This document shows positions 10,727-23,675 of a DNA stretch of 64,000 nucleotides, one piece after another. Source of the DNA: Aurifilum marmelostoma (taxonomy: Eukaryota; Ascomycota; Sordariomycetes; Diaporthales; Cryphonectriaceae). The first letter of the stretch is position 1; every line of letters begins with the position of its first letter. Position numbers and translations under genes: made by a program. The DNA is taken from NCBI GenBank assembly GCA_027559495.1, contig JAMXSV010000023.1:1178001-1242000 (forward strand), in the 5' to 3' direction. The notes under the pieces were generated by a model, which was not told where the DNA came from, searched no databases, and saw only the letters and a program-made list of their open reading frames with translations.

Positions 10727-12887
10727 TCAGACTTCCCACTTCGCCGAGTACCATTCCACGTCCTCGACGCACCATGCGGTCTCACCATTGCCCTGTTGAG
10801 CACCTCTGACCTCGCTGCGGAGACTCAAGCAGGCAGCTTCGGTAGTGCTCAACATGCTCTCTGGACCCGAAACATATACCCAGGCTCTCGGGGTTGAGCT
10901 CGTCAAGGTGCTCACAACCGTCGCTGTCTTGTCACCTCTCCGATCCGCCCGGCGTATTATGTCCTGTAGATATGACGAGACCTCGACACGACCAGACTCA
11001 GAGCTCACGTGGACCCTTATCTGCATGTTGCTTGCCGCCCTCGCCATGTCTTCGAGCTCTCTCCACTCGCGGAGGCCCGACATCGCTCGGTCTCTCACAG
11101 TCCAGAGCAGAAAGAACTTCGCCTGGGCCTCGTGGCTCCGGTTTTCCAACCACCAGCTGGCGAGGCTCCAGGCCCCAGTGATCCCGGTACCTCCCACAAT
11201 GCAGACGACCCTCGACGCGGCGAGGTATCCCGTATCGATGGGGATGTAGGGGCCCTCTACCCGCACCTTGATGTCTTTCCGATCTCCCTCAGACGGCACC
11301 GTTGCGCCAAGTTTCCACGTCCATTCTAAGTAGACATATTAATTAGATGTCCTTCCGGCATTTACGCTCCATGAAAGAAATTTACTCACCCTTGTTCAAT
11401 TTCTTTGGCTTCTTCTTGCCCCGAGCTCTCTGGAACAAAAGGACCGGGCCTCCGTTTGTGATGGATCCGATCTTTGCAGCAGTAAAAGGGTGAACCTGGA
11501 ACCTGCTGATTGCTGGAAACACCACGCTGTATGACTGGATCGGTTGGTCCACAATGACCTGTTTCTCCGCTGCGCCCTCGTCATCTACAGACAGCCTGGT
11601 TGCCGTGACGGGTAATCGAATCCGGTACCAGCCGTCACCGACATTCTCTACCGTCGCGGTCCCCTGTCTCAGCAGCTTGCTGGCTCGCCAGCTCCAGTCG
11701 ACCGCCAAGAGGATCAAGCCAGGGAGAAGGCAGTAGAAATTTGTGCCTATAACGCGCGATGGTGAGTAAGCTGTGGATAACATAATCACAGGGGATGTGC
11801 TTTTTTTTTCTTTCTCCCCAGCTGTCATTCGAGAGCAACGACGTCTTTTGAAGGGTAGGCTGCAGGTTTTGAAAAGTATGGTGTGTTGCTTACTGGCATG
11901 TGCACATGAGAAGATAAAGATGGAAGCGCTGCAGAACAGGTGAAGGTAATAGAAGACGTTGTAATGGCTCCTCCGAAGAACAGACAGAGACGTGATGACG
12001 ATGACTATCATCAAAGCGAAGGCAAGCACGCCGCTCGGGAGGGCAAAGCGTGATGACCACTCGCTCGTGGTGAGTGCCTCGGGAAGCGTCTGCGTGGGGT
12101 TGTCGGGGTTCCAGGACAACTCTTTAGGTGTGGGCACGAATGCTGAGGAGTCGGCGGACCAGTGTCCAAAGGTGGGATGCAGCCAGCCGACGAAGCTCTG
12201 GACGATTGACCGCGGACAAGTAAGATGGTTCAGCGCAGCTCAACCACAAAGTGAGATATTGGGGGTGTAAGATCTGCTGTTACTCACAAAGTAAGTCATG
12301 GAATGTGCGATGGTGACTGCGAACAGCAAGTACGCAAGTAGTTTGTGCGCGAACAGCAGCGTGCTCTGATGCAGCTGGAATACCTGGCCGAGGATGCTGT
12401 TCCTCGACACAGGAATGATGACGAGGCCCAACAGGATGTCGGCATGGTGGCCCATGACTCCAGTGACAGTCAGGCGCATCTGGGCCAGCACCCAGCCATA
12501 GGGGTCCGTCCTCAGACCCCAATAGCCGAGTAGAGGCTGGAGCCAGATCCATGTGATCCCCACGTTGACGCCGACAATCCATATTGCGAGCGCGAGGCCG
12601 CCGAGGCTGACTCTTCTTCTGAGGACAGGCAGCTCACGCCACACCAGGTAATAGTTGCTGAGCTGTCGGGCCCTGGTAGACACGGCACGTATGTACAGAA
12701 AGCAGATAGTGCTTGCCAGGAAGGCATAGAAAGTGGCAATGTGTATGCGAGTTGGGCGAGGAAGATAAGACTCTGGGCAGATGGTTGCATAGCAGGGAAC
12801 ATATGTGAGCCCCAGAGTCAAGCCCGTTGATGAGGCCAGGACAGTGAGGAGGAAAACAGTCTGGACGGGGAACTGAGGTCGCTTCAT
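10727..12887 (-). CDS. Ferric reductase (FRE/NOX-type transmembrane flavocytochrome)
   Basis: Four exons on the minus strand: 12887-12288, 12197-11894, 11746-11390 and 11325-10727, joining to 619 residues with all phases consistent. The family reduces extracellular Fe(III) or Cu(II) using NADPH, FAD and two hemes for metal uptake. The start is the first ATG; the frame's earlier start at 12899 is only TTG. The N-terminal half is a multi-pass membrane domain. Two heme-type His pairs with 13-residue spacing are visible: HKLLAYLLFAVTIAH in exon 1 and HLFCSASIFIFSCAH in exon 2. Exon 3 ends the FAD region with HPFT. Exon 4 has the NADPH loop VGGTGITGA and a C-terminal VSGPESM element. Introns have GTGAGT, GTAAGC and GTGAGT donors. 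Whether substrate is free iron or siderophore cannot be told. No ferroxidase or permease partner lies nearby. Confidence 0.93.
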
Positions 12888-14396
12888 GGTAACAAGCAAA
12901 AGAGAGGCACAGATGCAAAGTTCAAGATTGTTGCGCCCCGTCTTTCTGACCTAGTTCGGTCGAGGGGCAAGCTTACCTATACTTATGCCCCCTTTTCACC
13001 CCTCCTGCCTGTCTGTCTCTGTCTCTCCTATGTCTTCTCTACACAATAGAGACAATTGTTTTTTTTTTTTTTTTCCTTCCTCCCAATTGTGACATGATTG
13101 TCGCGGTCTCGGTTGATTGTCTCGGTCCATTAGCTCGGTCGATAGTAATTATTCAGAGCACCATTGGCCCGGTCATATGTGACAGTCGTCGTCAGCCATG
13201 TCGCAAGTCTGCAACCAAGGCGTGAGAACGTTTTTGCCCTTATCGAGCTGAAGCCATGTGGGCGGCATGGTTGCTGCTTGGTTGTCATTCCTACATGTGT
13301 CTCGGTACTATACCCAGATAGATGAGACATGTCACCTGCGGTCTTACCCGTGCTCGAAGGACTTGAGGGCGGATATAATTCAGTGGTACACAATAGACCA
13401 GAGCTCTCATCTTTGTCCTGCTCGATGGGTCTCTCGTTTCTCAACTACATAAACCTCGACAGCCTCATTACATGCCCGGGTTGACGTATGGGAAGATGAT
13501 ACAGCATCAGAAGATCTGCAGCAAAGCCAAGCCAAGTCAGATACATGTCACTCTTCCCGGCAGGCGGGCCGGCTGCCAACATGGTCTCGTGTTCAGCAAC
13601 CATCCATGATGGTAGGCAAACCAACCTAATTACTTCCCAAGTTTGTGGGGTGGTTGTGGTGCATCACACCTGAGAAAAACTGTACTGTATTATGTATGGT
13701 CAGCATTGCACATGCCGCTTGATGGACTTGAAACGAGAATCAGCCCGATCTGATCTTGCCACCCACCATTGATGACCCGAGGAGAAAGGGTTTTTTCATG
13801 ATAAGGACGAGCGATGTGAGCCGACACCGAGCCGTGGGCGGTGAAGAATGCGGTCAGAAGAAAGGTACGCTGAAATAGGCGTACTCAGTCTTGGTATCAT
13901 TCCGGAAAAGATCCTCATGTCCCACCCTATTTTGTAAGGCTATTCGCTCATCCCTTGCATTCAGCTTGTTCATGTCACAGGGTATCCGTTGCTTCTCTCT
14001 CTCTCTCCCCCGCTCTCTAGAGCGGCCGGGAGCAATTTGATTACACACAAACGACCGATGCCATTTGGTGACACGAGTGATAGAGTCGGGTCATTGTCAA
14101 CGTAGGATAGTGGCTGGGAGGCTTCAAGAGCAGATTACAAACTTCTTTTATTCGCCTTGTATTATCATAATCAGGTGCTTCATGATAACAACTAGTTGTT
14201 GTACGTAATTCTACAAAAGGACCGGCTTAAAAGTACCGAGAAAAGGAGAAACATTGTGGCTTCCAGGGCAGGCAACTCTGTCATCACATGAACAAACGTA
14301 ACAACGTTCCAACGTAGCTTGGGTTTCAGTTCTTTTTTTTTTTTTTTTAAAAAAAAAAATAAAAATCACACACCCCTTCCTTTTTTTCCTCCCTCA
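12888..14396. other. Intergenic region between ferric reductase promoter and coiled-coil gene 3' end
   Basis: No supportable gene. It contains T-runs near 13060 and 14333 and a CT-rich tract near 13993. It should hold the ferric reductase promoter; I could not recognise a GATA-factor cluster with confidence. Confidence 0.5.
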
Positions 14397-16589
14397 TTAT
14401 CGCCTCGAGTCCATCGATTCGGGAGTCGAGACCATGCACGTTGTTGCCTGCCCTTCGTCTTCCTGTTTCTCAACCCCACCACCGGCGACCACACCGCTCC
14501 CCTTCGTCCCAAGATGGTGTGTAGGAGCAGGTGGGCAGAGGAACGCCTCGCTCATCTGCAGCGCCCCGAGCAGCTGCGCCCTCAGGCATGCAACGGCATC
14601 CCTCGCCGACTTCTTCTCGTGATCCACCTGTGTCTGCATGTGACTGTTCTCCGCACGGAGCTGGGTGATGGTGTCGTGGGCCTTGGACAGAGCCTCCTTG
14701 AGGTTGGAGATCTCCTTGTGTAGCTTGGCTGCCTTGACGTCGTGCAGCGCGAGCTCGTCCTCGTGGGCAGCCTGCGCGGCTGCCATCTCGGCCTCCCTTG
14801 CCTCGTAGCTGACAGCGAGCCGGTTCTTCAGCTCGGACGTGTCGTGAAGGGCAGACGATAGTCTGGCCTCGAGCCTGGCCAGCTGGTTATCCCTGCGGGC
14901 GATGGTCTGCTTCCCTGTCTCGATCTCGAACTCGAACCTGGCCTGGGCTCCCTTGGTCTCTGTGTCCATCTGCTGAACCAGCGACTCGAGGTCTGTGAGC
15001 TGGGTGCGGTAGTCTTCCACGGCAAGATTTAGCCGATCGACGTCCGCCACGAGTCCCGAGATCCGCTGGTCCTTAGCCTTGAGCTCGGAGCCCATGTCAC
15101 TCATGGCCTCCGCGTTCTCGCTGAGCTGCTGGCGCAGGTCATGCTCAACCTCGTGGCAGCACTGCAGCTCGGTCTTGTACTCCTTTAATTTCCCAGCTGC
15201 TTCACGTAGACGTCCACGTACGAGGTCGAACACCTGGGTGCCCTGTAAGGACAGGACGGCAGGGTCGTCGTCGCCCGGGAAGAGCTGCTCCACCTCCAGC
15301 TGGGCCGAGTGCATCGCTTCCGTCAGCCTGCGCACCGTCTCTCTCGCATCGTCAGAGCCAGGCTCAGCGATGGAGGCGAGCGACGTCTTGAGGTCGATAA
15401 GCTCGGCGCTCTTGTCCGCGAGGTTCTGGATCATGATGTCCATCTGAAGTTGGACGTCGGGGTCGCAGCCGCGCTCTTCCAGCTCAGCAGTAGAAGCCTC
15501 GGCCAGAGACAGCTTGGACCTGAGTTCAGACTCGAGCTGTTGTTGGGCCTCGAGCGTCTTGTTGATGCTAGCTAGATCGGTGCGGAGGCCCTCAATCTCG
15601 ACCAGAAGTGCCTCCTTCTCCGGATCGTCAAGGCGGGCTTGCGTACCCATCTCGCAGCAGGCCGAGTTCAGCAGTGTGCGGCTTCGATCGAAAGCAGGGC
15701 TGAATGTCTTGGTTGGGCTGGTGCTGGGAGGGGTAAGGGTTGGGCCAGCAGCCGCAGAGGCGCCGAAGAAGGCTTTCGGCAGAGAAGCTGGCGGGCTGCT
15801 GCTGATATCCAGCTCAGACCCCTCGAGGGTTGTGTCGTCGCCCAGGTAGTCCATCCCTTCCATGAGGCTGTCGTTTTCGTCATCTGAGAACGCATCTGCA
15901 GCCCTCATGTTCCACTCGACAAAACGATGTCGCCCGCGGTGCGATGCCGTTGCTGTGCTCCGAAGCAGCTCCTCTCTGAGGCCCGAGATCTCCCTCTCGA
16001 GGCCCTCAACTCGGCTGGGGTCGTCCGAGAGTAGTAGAGAAGAGCGCTCACGAAGGCTCTCGTTCTCATCTTCTTTTTCGGCGAGCTCCCTACGGAGGCG
16101 CTCCAGCTCCTCGGCCGTCCTCTTCCTCCGCTGCGTCCTCTCGGAGAAGATTATATTCATCTCTTCGCTAAGGCCGTTCCGGCGGATGCGCCTCTTGACT
16201 CTGTCATCCAAGATGGCCCGGAGGGGGAATATATGCACCTCCCTTTCATCGTCATTGGTGTGTTCGTGGCGTGGCCCTGATCGATTCAACGGCGATGAAT
16301 AATATCTCCTCCTCTTTTTGGAAGGGGCGGCGACGGCCCTCCGGGCAGGAGTTGTGCTGGCCTCATCGTCGTCGACACGAACCACGATATTGGGTTCTGC
16401 ATCCCTCTTCCTCTTGTGTCTTGTCGTCGGCTTCGTCTGTTGGCTCTGGGTTTTCTTGGACGCCTGCGATTGACGCCGGTTGGGAAAAGACGGTGAAGAA
16501 GGGGAAGACCGTGCTTCAGTGGTAAGAGCCGACTGCCGCCTGGGTGTCCGCCTTAGCGCCATGGGCAGCTGGGGTTCGTCTCTCATCAT
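14397..16589 (-). CDS. Large coiled-coil protein with N-terminal nuclear-localisation-type basic region
   Basis: 730 residues in a single ORF, ATG at 16589. Residues about 1-110 are Ser/Thr/Lys/Arg-rich and contain basic clusters such as TRHKRKRD and SKKRRRYY, typical of nuclear targeting. From about residue 145 the sequence becomes heptad-like and Leu/Glu/Arg-rich (for example RKRTAEELERLRRELAEKEDENE shortened here to its core ERLRRELAEKEDE), with coiled coil continuing in several blocks to about residue 685, broken by a Ser/Pro linker near 240-290. The C-terminal 40 residues are Gly/Ser/Pro-rich. There is no enzymatic motif. The architecture resembles spindle-pole, kinetochore or nuclear scaffold proteins, but I cannot name a family. 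Gene very likely real, role unknown. Confidence 0.8.
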   Translation of the reverse strand: MMRDEPQLPMALRRTPRRQSALTTEARSSPSSPSFPNRRQSQASKKTQSQQTKPTTRHKRKRDAEPNIVVRVDDDEASTTPARRAVAAPSKKRRRYYSSPLNRSGPRHEHTNDDEREVHIFPLRAILDDRVKRRIRRNGLSEEMNIIFSERTQRRKRTAEELERLRRELAEKEDENESLRERSSLLLSDDPSRVEGLEREISGLREELLRSTATASHRGRHRFVEWNMRAADAFSDDENDSLMEGMDYLGDDTTLEGSELDISSSPPASLPKAFFGASAAAGPTLTPPSTSPTKTFSPAFDRSRTLLNSACCEMGTQARLDDPEKEALLVEIEGLRTDLASINKTLEAQQQLESELRSKLSLAEASTAELEERGCDPDVQLQMDIMIQNLADKSAELIDLKTSLASIAEPGSDDARETVRRLTEAMHSAQLEVEQLFPGDDDPAVLSLQGTQVFDLVRGRLREAAGKLKEYKTELQCCHEVEHDLRQQLSENAEAMSDMGSELKAKDQRISGLVADVDRLNLAVEDYRTQLTDLESLVQQMDTETKGAQARFEFEIETGKQTIARRDNQLARLEARLSSALHDTSELKNRLAVSYEAREAEMAAAQAAHEDELALHDVKAAKLHKEISNLKEALSKAHDTITQLRAENSHMQTQVDHEKKSARDAVACLRAQLLGALQMSEAFLCPPAPTHHLGTKGSGVVAGGGVEKQEDEGQATTCMVSTPESMDSRR

Positions 16590-17284
16590 GAGAACAAAGA
16601 TATATATATCTCTCTTGACGACTGTTGGCTTGCCTCCTCAGGAGATAGGAGCCACAGGCCTCAAGGCAGGTTCTTATAGCCATTATAAAGCGTAGCTGGA
16701 CAAAAGATCAGGGAGGCTGGGTAGGAAGAAGCGAGAGAAGCCCTGCGGATCCACTTCCAAGTATAAAGTCGCGTCAACGCGTTCCACGTATCAAGAGCCC
16801 CACGGGGGGTCTCGATGCCTAAGGAGAGTGGATATTAATATAGTTCGTTGGCCAGCATGGTCTGACTGACGCAATAAATGCTGTCGTTTTGTTGGCCCCA
16901 AACCCATGTCCCTTTTCCTTTTTCTGTCTGTCTCTTGCGGGACCTGAAATTAGCCATGGTGAGAACGAATGTGAAGAATTGTTTAAATAATGTGTGTAGT
17001 CTGGCCCAGTCCGATTACAGTTTTGCACTTAACTTTCACATGTGAAAACCTGCCAGATGCTCTTCATTTTCGTCCACGGTTCAGACGTCCAGAGCTGAAG
17101 CTGGAACCTGCAGGTCTCCGCTGGGCGGCGTTGCCGACATCCTGTGGAGAGCCCTGAGCGCCTTGCATACTTAGCATGTTGCCAGCGTGCAAAACCGTAT
17201 ATGCACGCTCTGGGCGAATTGCTTGGATGCGGCCGCCATGTGGCATGCTCCGGTCACCCCGGCCCTGGCCAGATGCATGCATGC

Positions 17285-17315
<31 letters not shown>

Positions 17316-19410
17316 GCTCAGCCACCTCCACCGGATTGAGCTGTATGCACCGTCGGCCACTAAACACAGGTGTTATTGTCGCACAACAGGTTTAAAAACG
17401 ACGGTTCGGCCACTTATGCGAATAAAAGTATATCATAGCCTGATGGCGCTCCGGGCGGCTGATCTCCCCTTTGCTTCTTCGTCACGACACCTTTATATAC
17501 AAGCAAACCTATAAGCTCTCGGCGCAATTGATTGAGCGCTTTACGATACGATTTTGATATCGTCAGCTCACTCGATTCCCATCGCTGTCCCGCGTAATTC
17601 TTGGCGACATCCCTCGTTCGGTGATGGTCAGAATAACTTGGCGCTACTGGTCATGATGTTCCCGGCTGATATTCAGACCATTCTATTAGTCCTGATCCTC
17701 TAGACAGGAGATTATGTAGTATAAGAATTCGGTTGATCCATTCATTCTTCTCTGAAGGTACCATTGGTGACAAGCAAGTGGCTGATGTCACCCAGACTTC
17801 CAAGTGAATTACAGAGTCACTCAGTGCATGTCATCGCGCATGCCGCTCTGGCCACAATTTCAGACCCCACAATTACCTCAGTCACTTATATTCGGCCGAT
17901 ATAATGCCCATATTCTCTGAGCATAATCTTGGAGAGTGTGAGACACAGAGTATCAATAGCTAAGCTCCTATGTAACTAGACGCTCGAGCCACTAATATCG
18001 CAACAAGGTGATGCACAGAATCTTGCCCAGCAACTAGATATTTAACAACTGGAGAGTATTGGCAGGCTGCACGGTGACATGGACCTGTTTGGCTTTTCTC
18101 AAATCGCCTGGAATGGACAAGCTGTATTGATGACACCTACTCCAAGATCCCATGTCTACTGAATGCTGTCCCAGACCTCTGTCAACAACACAGCCTCAAG
18201 CCTGAACCACAATACCTAACCAGCTTGCGCCGTGCAGTAATGAGAGACTACCTTTTGTCTGAATTCATTGATAATCAGCCTTCCAATACTTGATCTCTAC
18301 TCTTGTTAACAGTGCTCACAATTTGGAGGGCTCACCGGCGCCGTGCACCATGCAATACAGAGTGAAAGAAGGATCGTGATCTGTAACTACAAGCTCTCAG
18401 TTGGATTTTGAATCACAGACAAGGACCAAAGAAAGGAGGAAAAGTCGCAGAAAAATGAACAAAATGAAGGAACAGACTCCAATCACTTCCCGGACATATC
18501 CCATCCTACATGCTCATGAAGATGACGCGGACTTACAGAGAGGAATGAGAAAGCCCCGATACTCCGACTTGCATCCAACTAGACACATCCTCCCCCACAT
18601 CAGCCTGTAGCGGTGTACCGTCCTGTCACCTTCGTATCGGCTTCTCCCAGACACCACAGCTATAATGGACGAATTTAAGCATGAAACCTAACGTCCATGG
18701 TGGAAAAGATCAGTAAGAACCCTCTTGAGAGAATGACCATCAATTGTCAGACCTAAAGCAAGCCAGAGGTAAGGCCAGGCCAGCTTTTTGTGATCATGAG
18801 CCACTCTTGAGCACACATAGCGGCACGCTCCACGCCCCCCGCAGCGCCCACCAGCCAGCCCGCTGTAGTGTAAGGACGCAACGTCTACCAATCCGGGGAA
18901 TCCGGGTCCGGGCGGCCGCTGTAGGGCCCCTCGCTCTCCACCCCGCCTCTAACCATGTAAACTCCCCGCGCCTGGCACCGATAATTGGGCGGCATACGAA
19001 AAGACCCCAATATAAAATGTGCAGTTGGGGAAGATAGCAAAAGGGAGACCGTTGACAGAAGTACATCCGATGCGACGCAGATCGGCGCGATAATTGTCTA
19101 CCAAGCATTATCGAACCTCGGCAGGGGCTGCAGGCTGGTTTGCGGGGCCAAAAGTGATCGCCTCTGAATTACACGTATATCCAACTTCACCCCTTTGTTT
19201 CGCGACACAGCCTGTTGGTTGCTGTTTCCTCATTGGAGACGCTCTTCCCTCTCAGGGCTCTCTTTTGTGCTCTCACTGCGCCGTGTTCCACGCCCTCGAT
19301 ACTCGGTGCATGAGACCCGCACCATATCTGACTATTTTCGAACAGAGCTCGTTCAGTTGGCTCTGACCTGACCAGACTTGTCGTGGTCCCTTGACAGAAC
19401 AAAGCCTGTC
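16590..19410. other. 2.8-kb gene-poor intergenic region
   Basis: Divergent upstream regions of the coiled-coil gene and the acyl-CoA ligase. A (CTG)9 repeat lies at 17288-17314. The middle section (about 17500-18400) is AT-rich without open frames. Short ORFs at 18401-18610 and elsewhere have no features. I see no tRNA or transposon ends. Confidence 0.5.
17288..17314. repeat. (CTG)9 trinucleotide repeat
   Basis: Nine pure CTG units adjoining a short ATGCATGC-type alternating tract. Frames through it give poly-Ala or poly-Leu and are not convincing genes. Confidence 0.9.
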
Positions 19411-21613
19411 ATGGGGAGGAGCATGACCCAGTGCCAGCCAGACGGCGGCGTCATCTATCAGGCCGATAGGCACCTCGACATTCCTGAAGTCGATCTGCTC
19501 ACGCTATTGTTGGGTGAGTCTTGTTTTTTTTTTATTATTTTTTTTTTTTAAAAAAAAAGGATACGATGGCGCATTGCACAAGTTGAAAGGGGAGACGAAA
19601 TGCTGATATGGCCCCTGGGTTCCCCTTCTAGATTCAAAATACTCCATGGCACGTCCCGACAGCGTCATCCAAGCAGATGCCGCCGATCCGACCAGATGCC
19701 TCACCACGTCCCAGATCCGCCAGCTCACGTGCCAGCTTGCATGGGAGTTTCGGCACACATATGGTATTGGCCTTAACGGGCCGAATACTGACGACGTGTT
19801 GGTCATGACTGCAGGCGATTACAGGCTGCAGGCGCTCTTCTTTGGGACCATTGCCGCGGGGGGCATCTACTCTGCCGCAAGCCCAAGCTCCACCGCCTCG
19901 GAGCTGGCATATCTGATCCAGCTCGTGAGCCCAAAGGTGATCGTCTGCGACGCCAGCACAAGAACGGTGGTGGAAGAGTCGGTGAAGAGCGTGCGGTTCC
20001 CCACGGATCGTGTGCTGTTCCTGGGAGCGGGCCATGGACTGCACTTGACGGTGGCAGGCACGGGGAGGAGTTTAGAATTGTCCTCTGCGAGATCTCTAGA
20101 CTGGATTCGAATCACGGATGTCAAACAACTCGAGGACTCCATCATCTGTATCCTGTTCAGTAGCGGCACAACCGGTCTACCCAAGGGGGTCAAAATCAGC
20201 CATCGCATGATGGTAGCAGAGTGTTTCTTGACCATGGAGCCCGACAAGAGATATTTTGACCGTGCAGATCCCGATTTTGAGTACCGAACGCTGGCCCACG
20301 TTCCTGCGGCGCATGTGGCAGGAGTCCAGAGCTACTTTGTCAACGCTATCTATCGGGACGGGATAACTTATTGGATGGCAAGTGCTCTCACAGATGTTTC
20401 TCTGAATGACATGGTCCTCTGACGGGGTCCCAATTCAGCCCAGGTTCGACTTTCCGAAATTTCTCGAGTATCAGAAGAAATACAAGGTCACATTCTTCTT
20501 CACGGTCCCGCCCATCTGGGTGGCTATCGCAAAACACCCAGGCGTAAAGGATGCGCTGGACGCATGTGAGTACGCCACTTCAGGTGCGGCACCGCTGGGC
20601 GCGGAGACGCAGGTCGAGGCGGAGGCCAAGCTGGGCAAGGGTCGGTCGAGGCTCACGCAGGTATGGGGTCTGACGGAGACATGCGGTGCTATCACGACCA
20701 TGACTCCAGGAGAACGCGAGCATACTGGCAGTGTAAGCCCCCTCGTTGCGAACCACGAAGCGCGGATCGTGGACGACAACGGAAAGGACGTCGAGCCTGG
20801 TGGGACCGGCGAGGTCTGGGTAAGAGGCCCGGTGGTGACGAAGGGCTACTGGAGAAACGACAAGGCCAATAGCGAGAGCTTTGTGGATGGCTGGTTCTGT
20901 ACCGGCGACATCGGCATGTTCAAGGATGGCATGCTCTATATTGTTGACCGCAAGAAGGTAAGATCGTCTCGCGCGCAATGTCTCACTCCGTGTCCCGTCG
21001 GCACGAACACCCAAGGAGCGGGCTGGGTGGACCCAGGTTGAGACTCTGTGCGGAGAGGGTTGCTCTAGGTGTAAGCAGAGTCGGACAGTGGTCGTGTGGA
21101 CTGACGATCATCTCGCTAGGAACTCATCAAGTACAAGGGCCTGCAGGTCGCCCCAGCAGAGCTCGAGGAACTGCTCCTGCAGAACCCGAGGATTGCGGAT
21201 GCAGCGGTGATCGGGGTCGAAGGAGAGGGAACTGAGGTGCCAAGGTCAGTCCAAATGCAGAGATCTCGGAATGCAGGTGCGCAGGCTCGCAGGCACTTCG
21301 CATGCATGCAATCTAGATCAGACCTGTCGGTCCGATGTGTTCGAGAGATCTTCCAGAACTTTACCACTGCAGTGTGTACCATCAGCTGACCACCTTGCTT
21401 TCTTGGTTATGCAGGGCATACGTCGTACCCGGAACCAAAGACCTCACACGCGAGGACGTCTCCAAATGGGTGGACGAGAGGGCAGCACCGTACAAGAAGC
21501 TGCGAGGAGGTGTGCTGTTCGTTGACGCCATCCCCAAGAGCCCTTCGGGCAAGATTCTACGGAAGGTCTTGCGCGAGCAGGCCAAGAAAGCAGACAAGAC
21601 ATCCAAGTTGTAG
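19411..21613 (+). CDS. Peroxisomal 4-coumarate-CoA ligase-like acyl-CoA synthetase
   Basis: Five exons: 19411-19513, 19632-20377, 20439-20957, 21120-21244 and 21415-21613; 563 residues, all phases consistent. It activates a carboxylic acid with ATP and CoA. The AMP-binding P-loop SSGTTGLPKGVK is at about 211-222, followed by TSGAAPLGAE, VWGLTETCG, the hinge region FCTGDIGMFKDGMLYIVDRK and the C-terminal catalytic Lys in PKSPSGKILRK. The last three residues are SKL, a canonical PTS1 signal, so I infer a peroxisomal matrix enzyme. Intron 2 (20378-20438) starts with GCAAGT, a GC-AG intron that is needed to join YWM to PRFDFPKF. An alternative start lies four codons in, at 19423. Substrate (fatty, phenylpropenoid or other acid) cannot be told. 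Confidence 0.93.
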
Positions 21614-21934
21614 AGAAGGAAGGATAAGAAAAGCTTGGTACCGCTTAGCGAGCGTGGCGAGCCATTGTGTTGCCGGGGGGTTCGGTGTGAATCTCACCTC
21701 GGTGTAGGACTCGATGCGTTTCAGATGTTGACGAGACGAGTGTAGAAAGCGACCAGTTGTGTGTCATGTGTCCTGCAGCCTGTCCAATCCAAAGTCGTCT
21801 TGTAACTTGACTATTTGGCTTGGCAAGATCCCTTGTGCGGCGAGTGGATGCGCATGAGCGCATCTTAATGAGCATCATTTTGGTGATTTGCGACGGTGAT
21901 CTGCAGTGCGCGACTCTAATCAAGCAAGAGTGGT

Positions 21935-21955
21935 GGCGGCGGCGGCGGCGGCGGC
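21935..21955. repeat. (GGC)7 trinucleotide repeat
   Basis: Seven pure GGC units in intergenic DNA downstream of the acyl-CoA ligase gene. Confidence 0.9.
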
Positions 21956-23675
21956 AGGGTCCGTGATCGCAAGGACCCCCGAGAGCATTCAGAACCCTGG
22001 AGGGTGGGAGCAGATGCAGATCCCCTGCAGCGGGAATCTAATATGAACCTTTTAGCACCTTCGGCAGCGTAACTTCGGAAGCGCAATGTCGGGAATCGGT
22101 GGTGATGCTACCGGGCGTCGGTGCCTCGACCGCATGCGATGGTCCGAGTTCCCAAAAAGTGCATCGAACCCCGAGATGGCAATGCCAAGACGGAGGAATG
22201 GGTGGGTGTGTGTGTGTATGCAGATGCAGACAGCTCTCTTCTGTCGTCGATGTGACATGTGTAGTGATTGGAGCAACCTGAGGATTTGAATGAGACCTGA
22301 CACGGCAGCTGGTTCTGCGCAGGTCCCAGTTGTCGTCCCTCCCATGATTAGGCCTGGCCCTGCGTGCAATCACTCGTCAACTTGTGGGACCGTTTCTGTG
22401 CTATGTATCAAGATCACAATAGTCGAATTTATCTCTGGTGGGTGGTGGAGCTCCTATTGTGCTGTTCCGGGATCTGGGGCCCCCTGAGGCTACTCTGCTC
22501 GGCAATAAACACTGATGATCCCCCCTGTTGGCGCCGAGGCAAATAAGGGTGCCATAGTGTTATTTATTTGGTATATTGTGATCGAGGTCACAGGGCTCAA
22601 AGGTAGAGCAACGGAAAGGAGCGAGTGGCTACCAGCGTTTGTCGAGGCCGCACGCGAAGAGACAATTTCTTTGTGCTGACTTCCTTTCCCCCCTCTTGTC
22701 CTCCTTATTGCCACCATCAAAGTCGTCGTCAGCTCTACCGAGCTTTTCACATCATCCGAATCTCGTCCCATATACTAATGACGCGTATCCGACCTGTCAT
22801 GTAGTTCTTGTCAGCCCTGATATCTCTCGTGTAAGCTGGAGGCATGAAGCTGCCATCTCCTGCACGTCGCCATCTCTTCCGACCTGGGTGGTTGTTGGTG
22901 ATGGCATGGCTTCATAGAAGCAGAGCAGGATGGCTAGACAAAAGAACAAGATGGGGGAAAGAGCGCTCGAAGGGCATTGGTGGACATGTAGACATCCATC
23001 GTGGGAAGAGGTATATGAACTTTTTGAGGCTATCGACTCAGCGTAAGAGAAGGCAAGTGATGGACTCGTCCCGATCTTTTCAGGGTGGGGTCGTGTTTCA
23101 TCCCCTTTCGAAGGCGACGAATAGTTGGGATGAAAATGGTGGGTGGTTACTATGACACCAAATTCAAAAATACCTCCAACAGATGAGCCCTTGCCGCTGA
23201 AACCAGGGTTGTGCTGAGCCAGGGAAGGGGGTGTTCCAGCAGGTGGGGTGTCAAAACCAGTCTGGAAGGTACTACTGTGCAGGGGTGGTGCGCTGTACTT
23301 TAGGTGTCCCGGGCAGGTGGGGCTCTGCTGAGTGTTTGGGGAAAGTACTTGGTAAGGAAGGGGGAAGAGGAGGGCGGTGGCAGAAGGTGCATACTGCAAC
23401 CTTACCACGGCAAACAAGGTACAGACGTGCGGTACTTACCGCCATGCAGTACCGGTATGGCCCAAGTACCACCGCACGCAGGGGCACAAACAGTCGATAT
23501 ATCTCATACACTAAAAAGCAGGGTCATAGCACTACGGCATGTTCTACCAGAGCATTGGTCAGGGATGAGTACATCGGGATCAATATGGCAATTACTCGCC
23601 AAGGTTGATCTTCAAATGAATCTTGTGGCAGACAGATACTATGGAGAAAGGAATCATGTGCTAAATCAACGCCTA

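Noticed and set aside
22797..23417. 206-codon minus-strand ORF
   Set aside because: Starts at TTG, low-complexity Pro/Ser, no domain.
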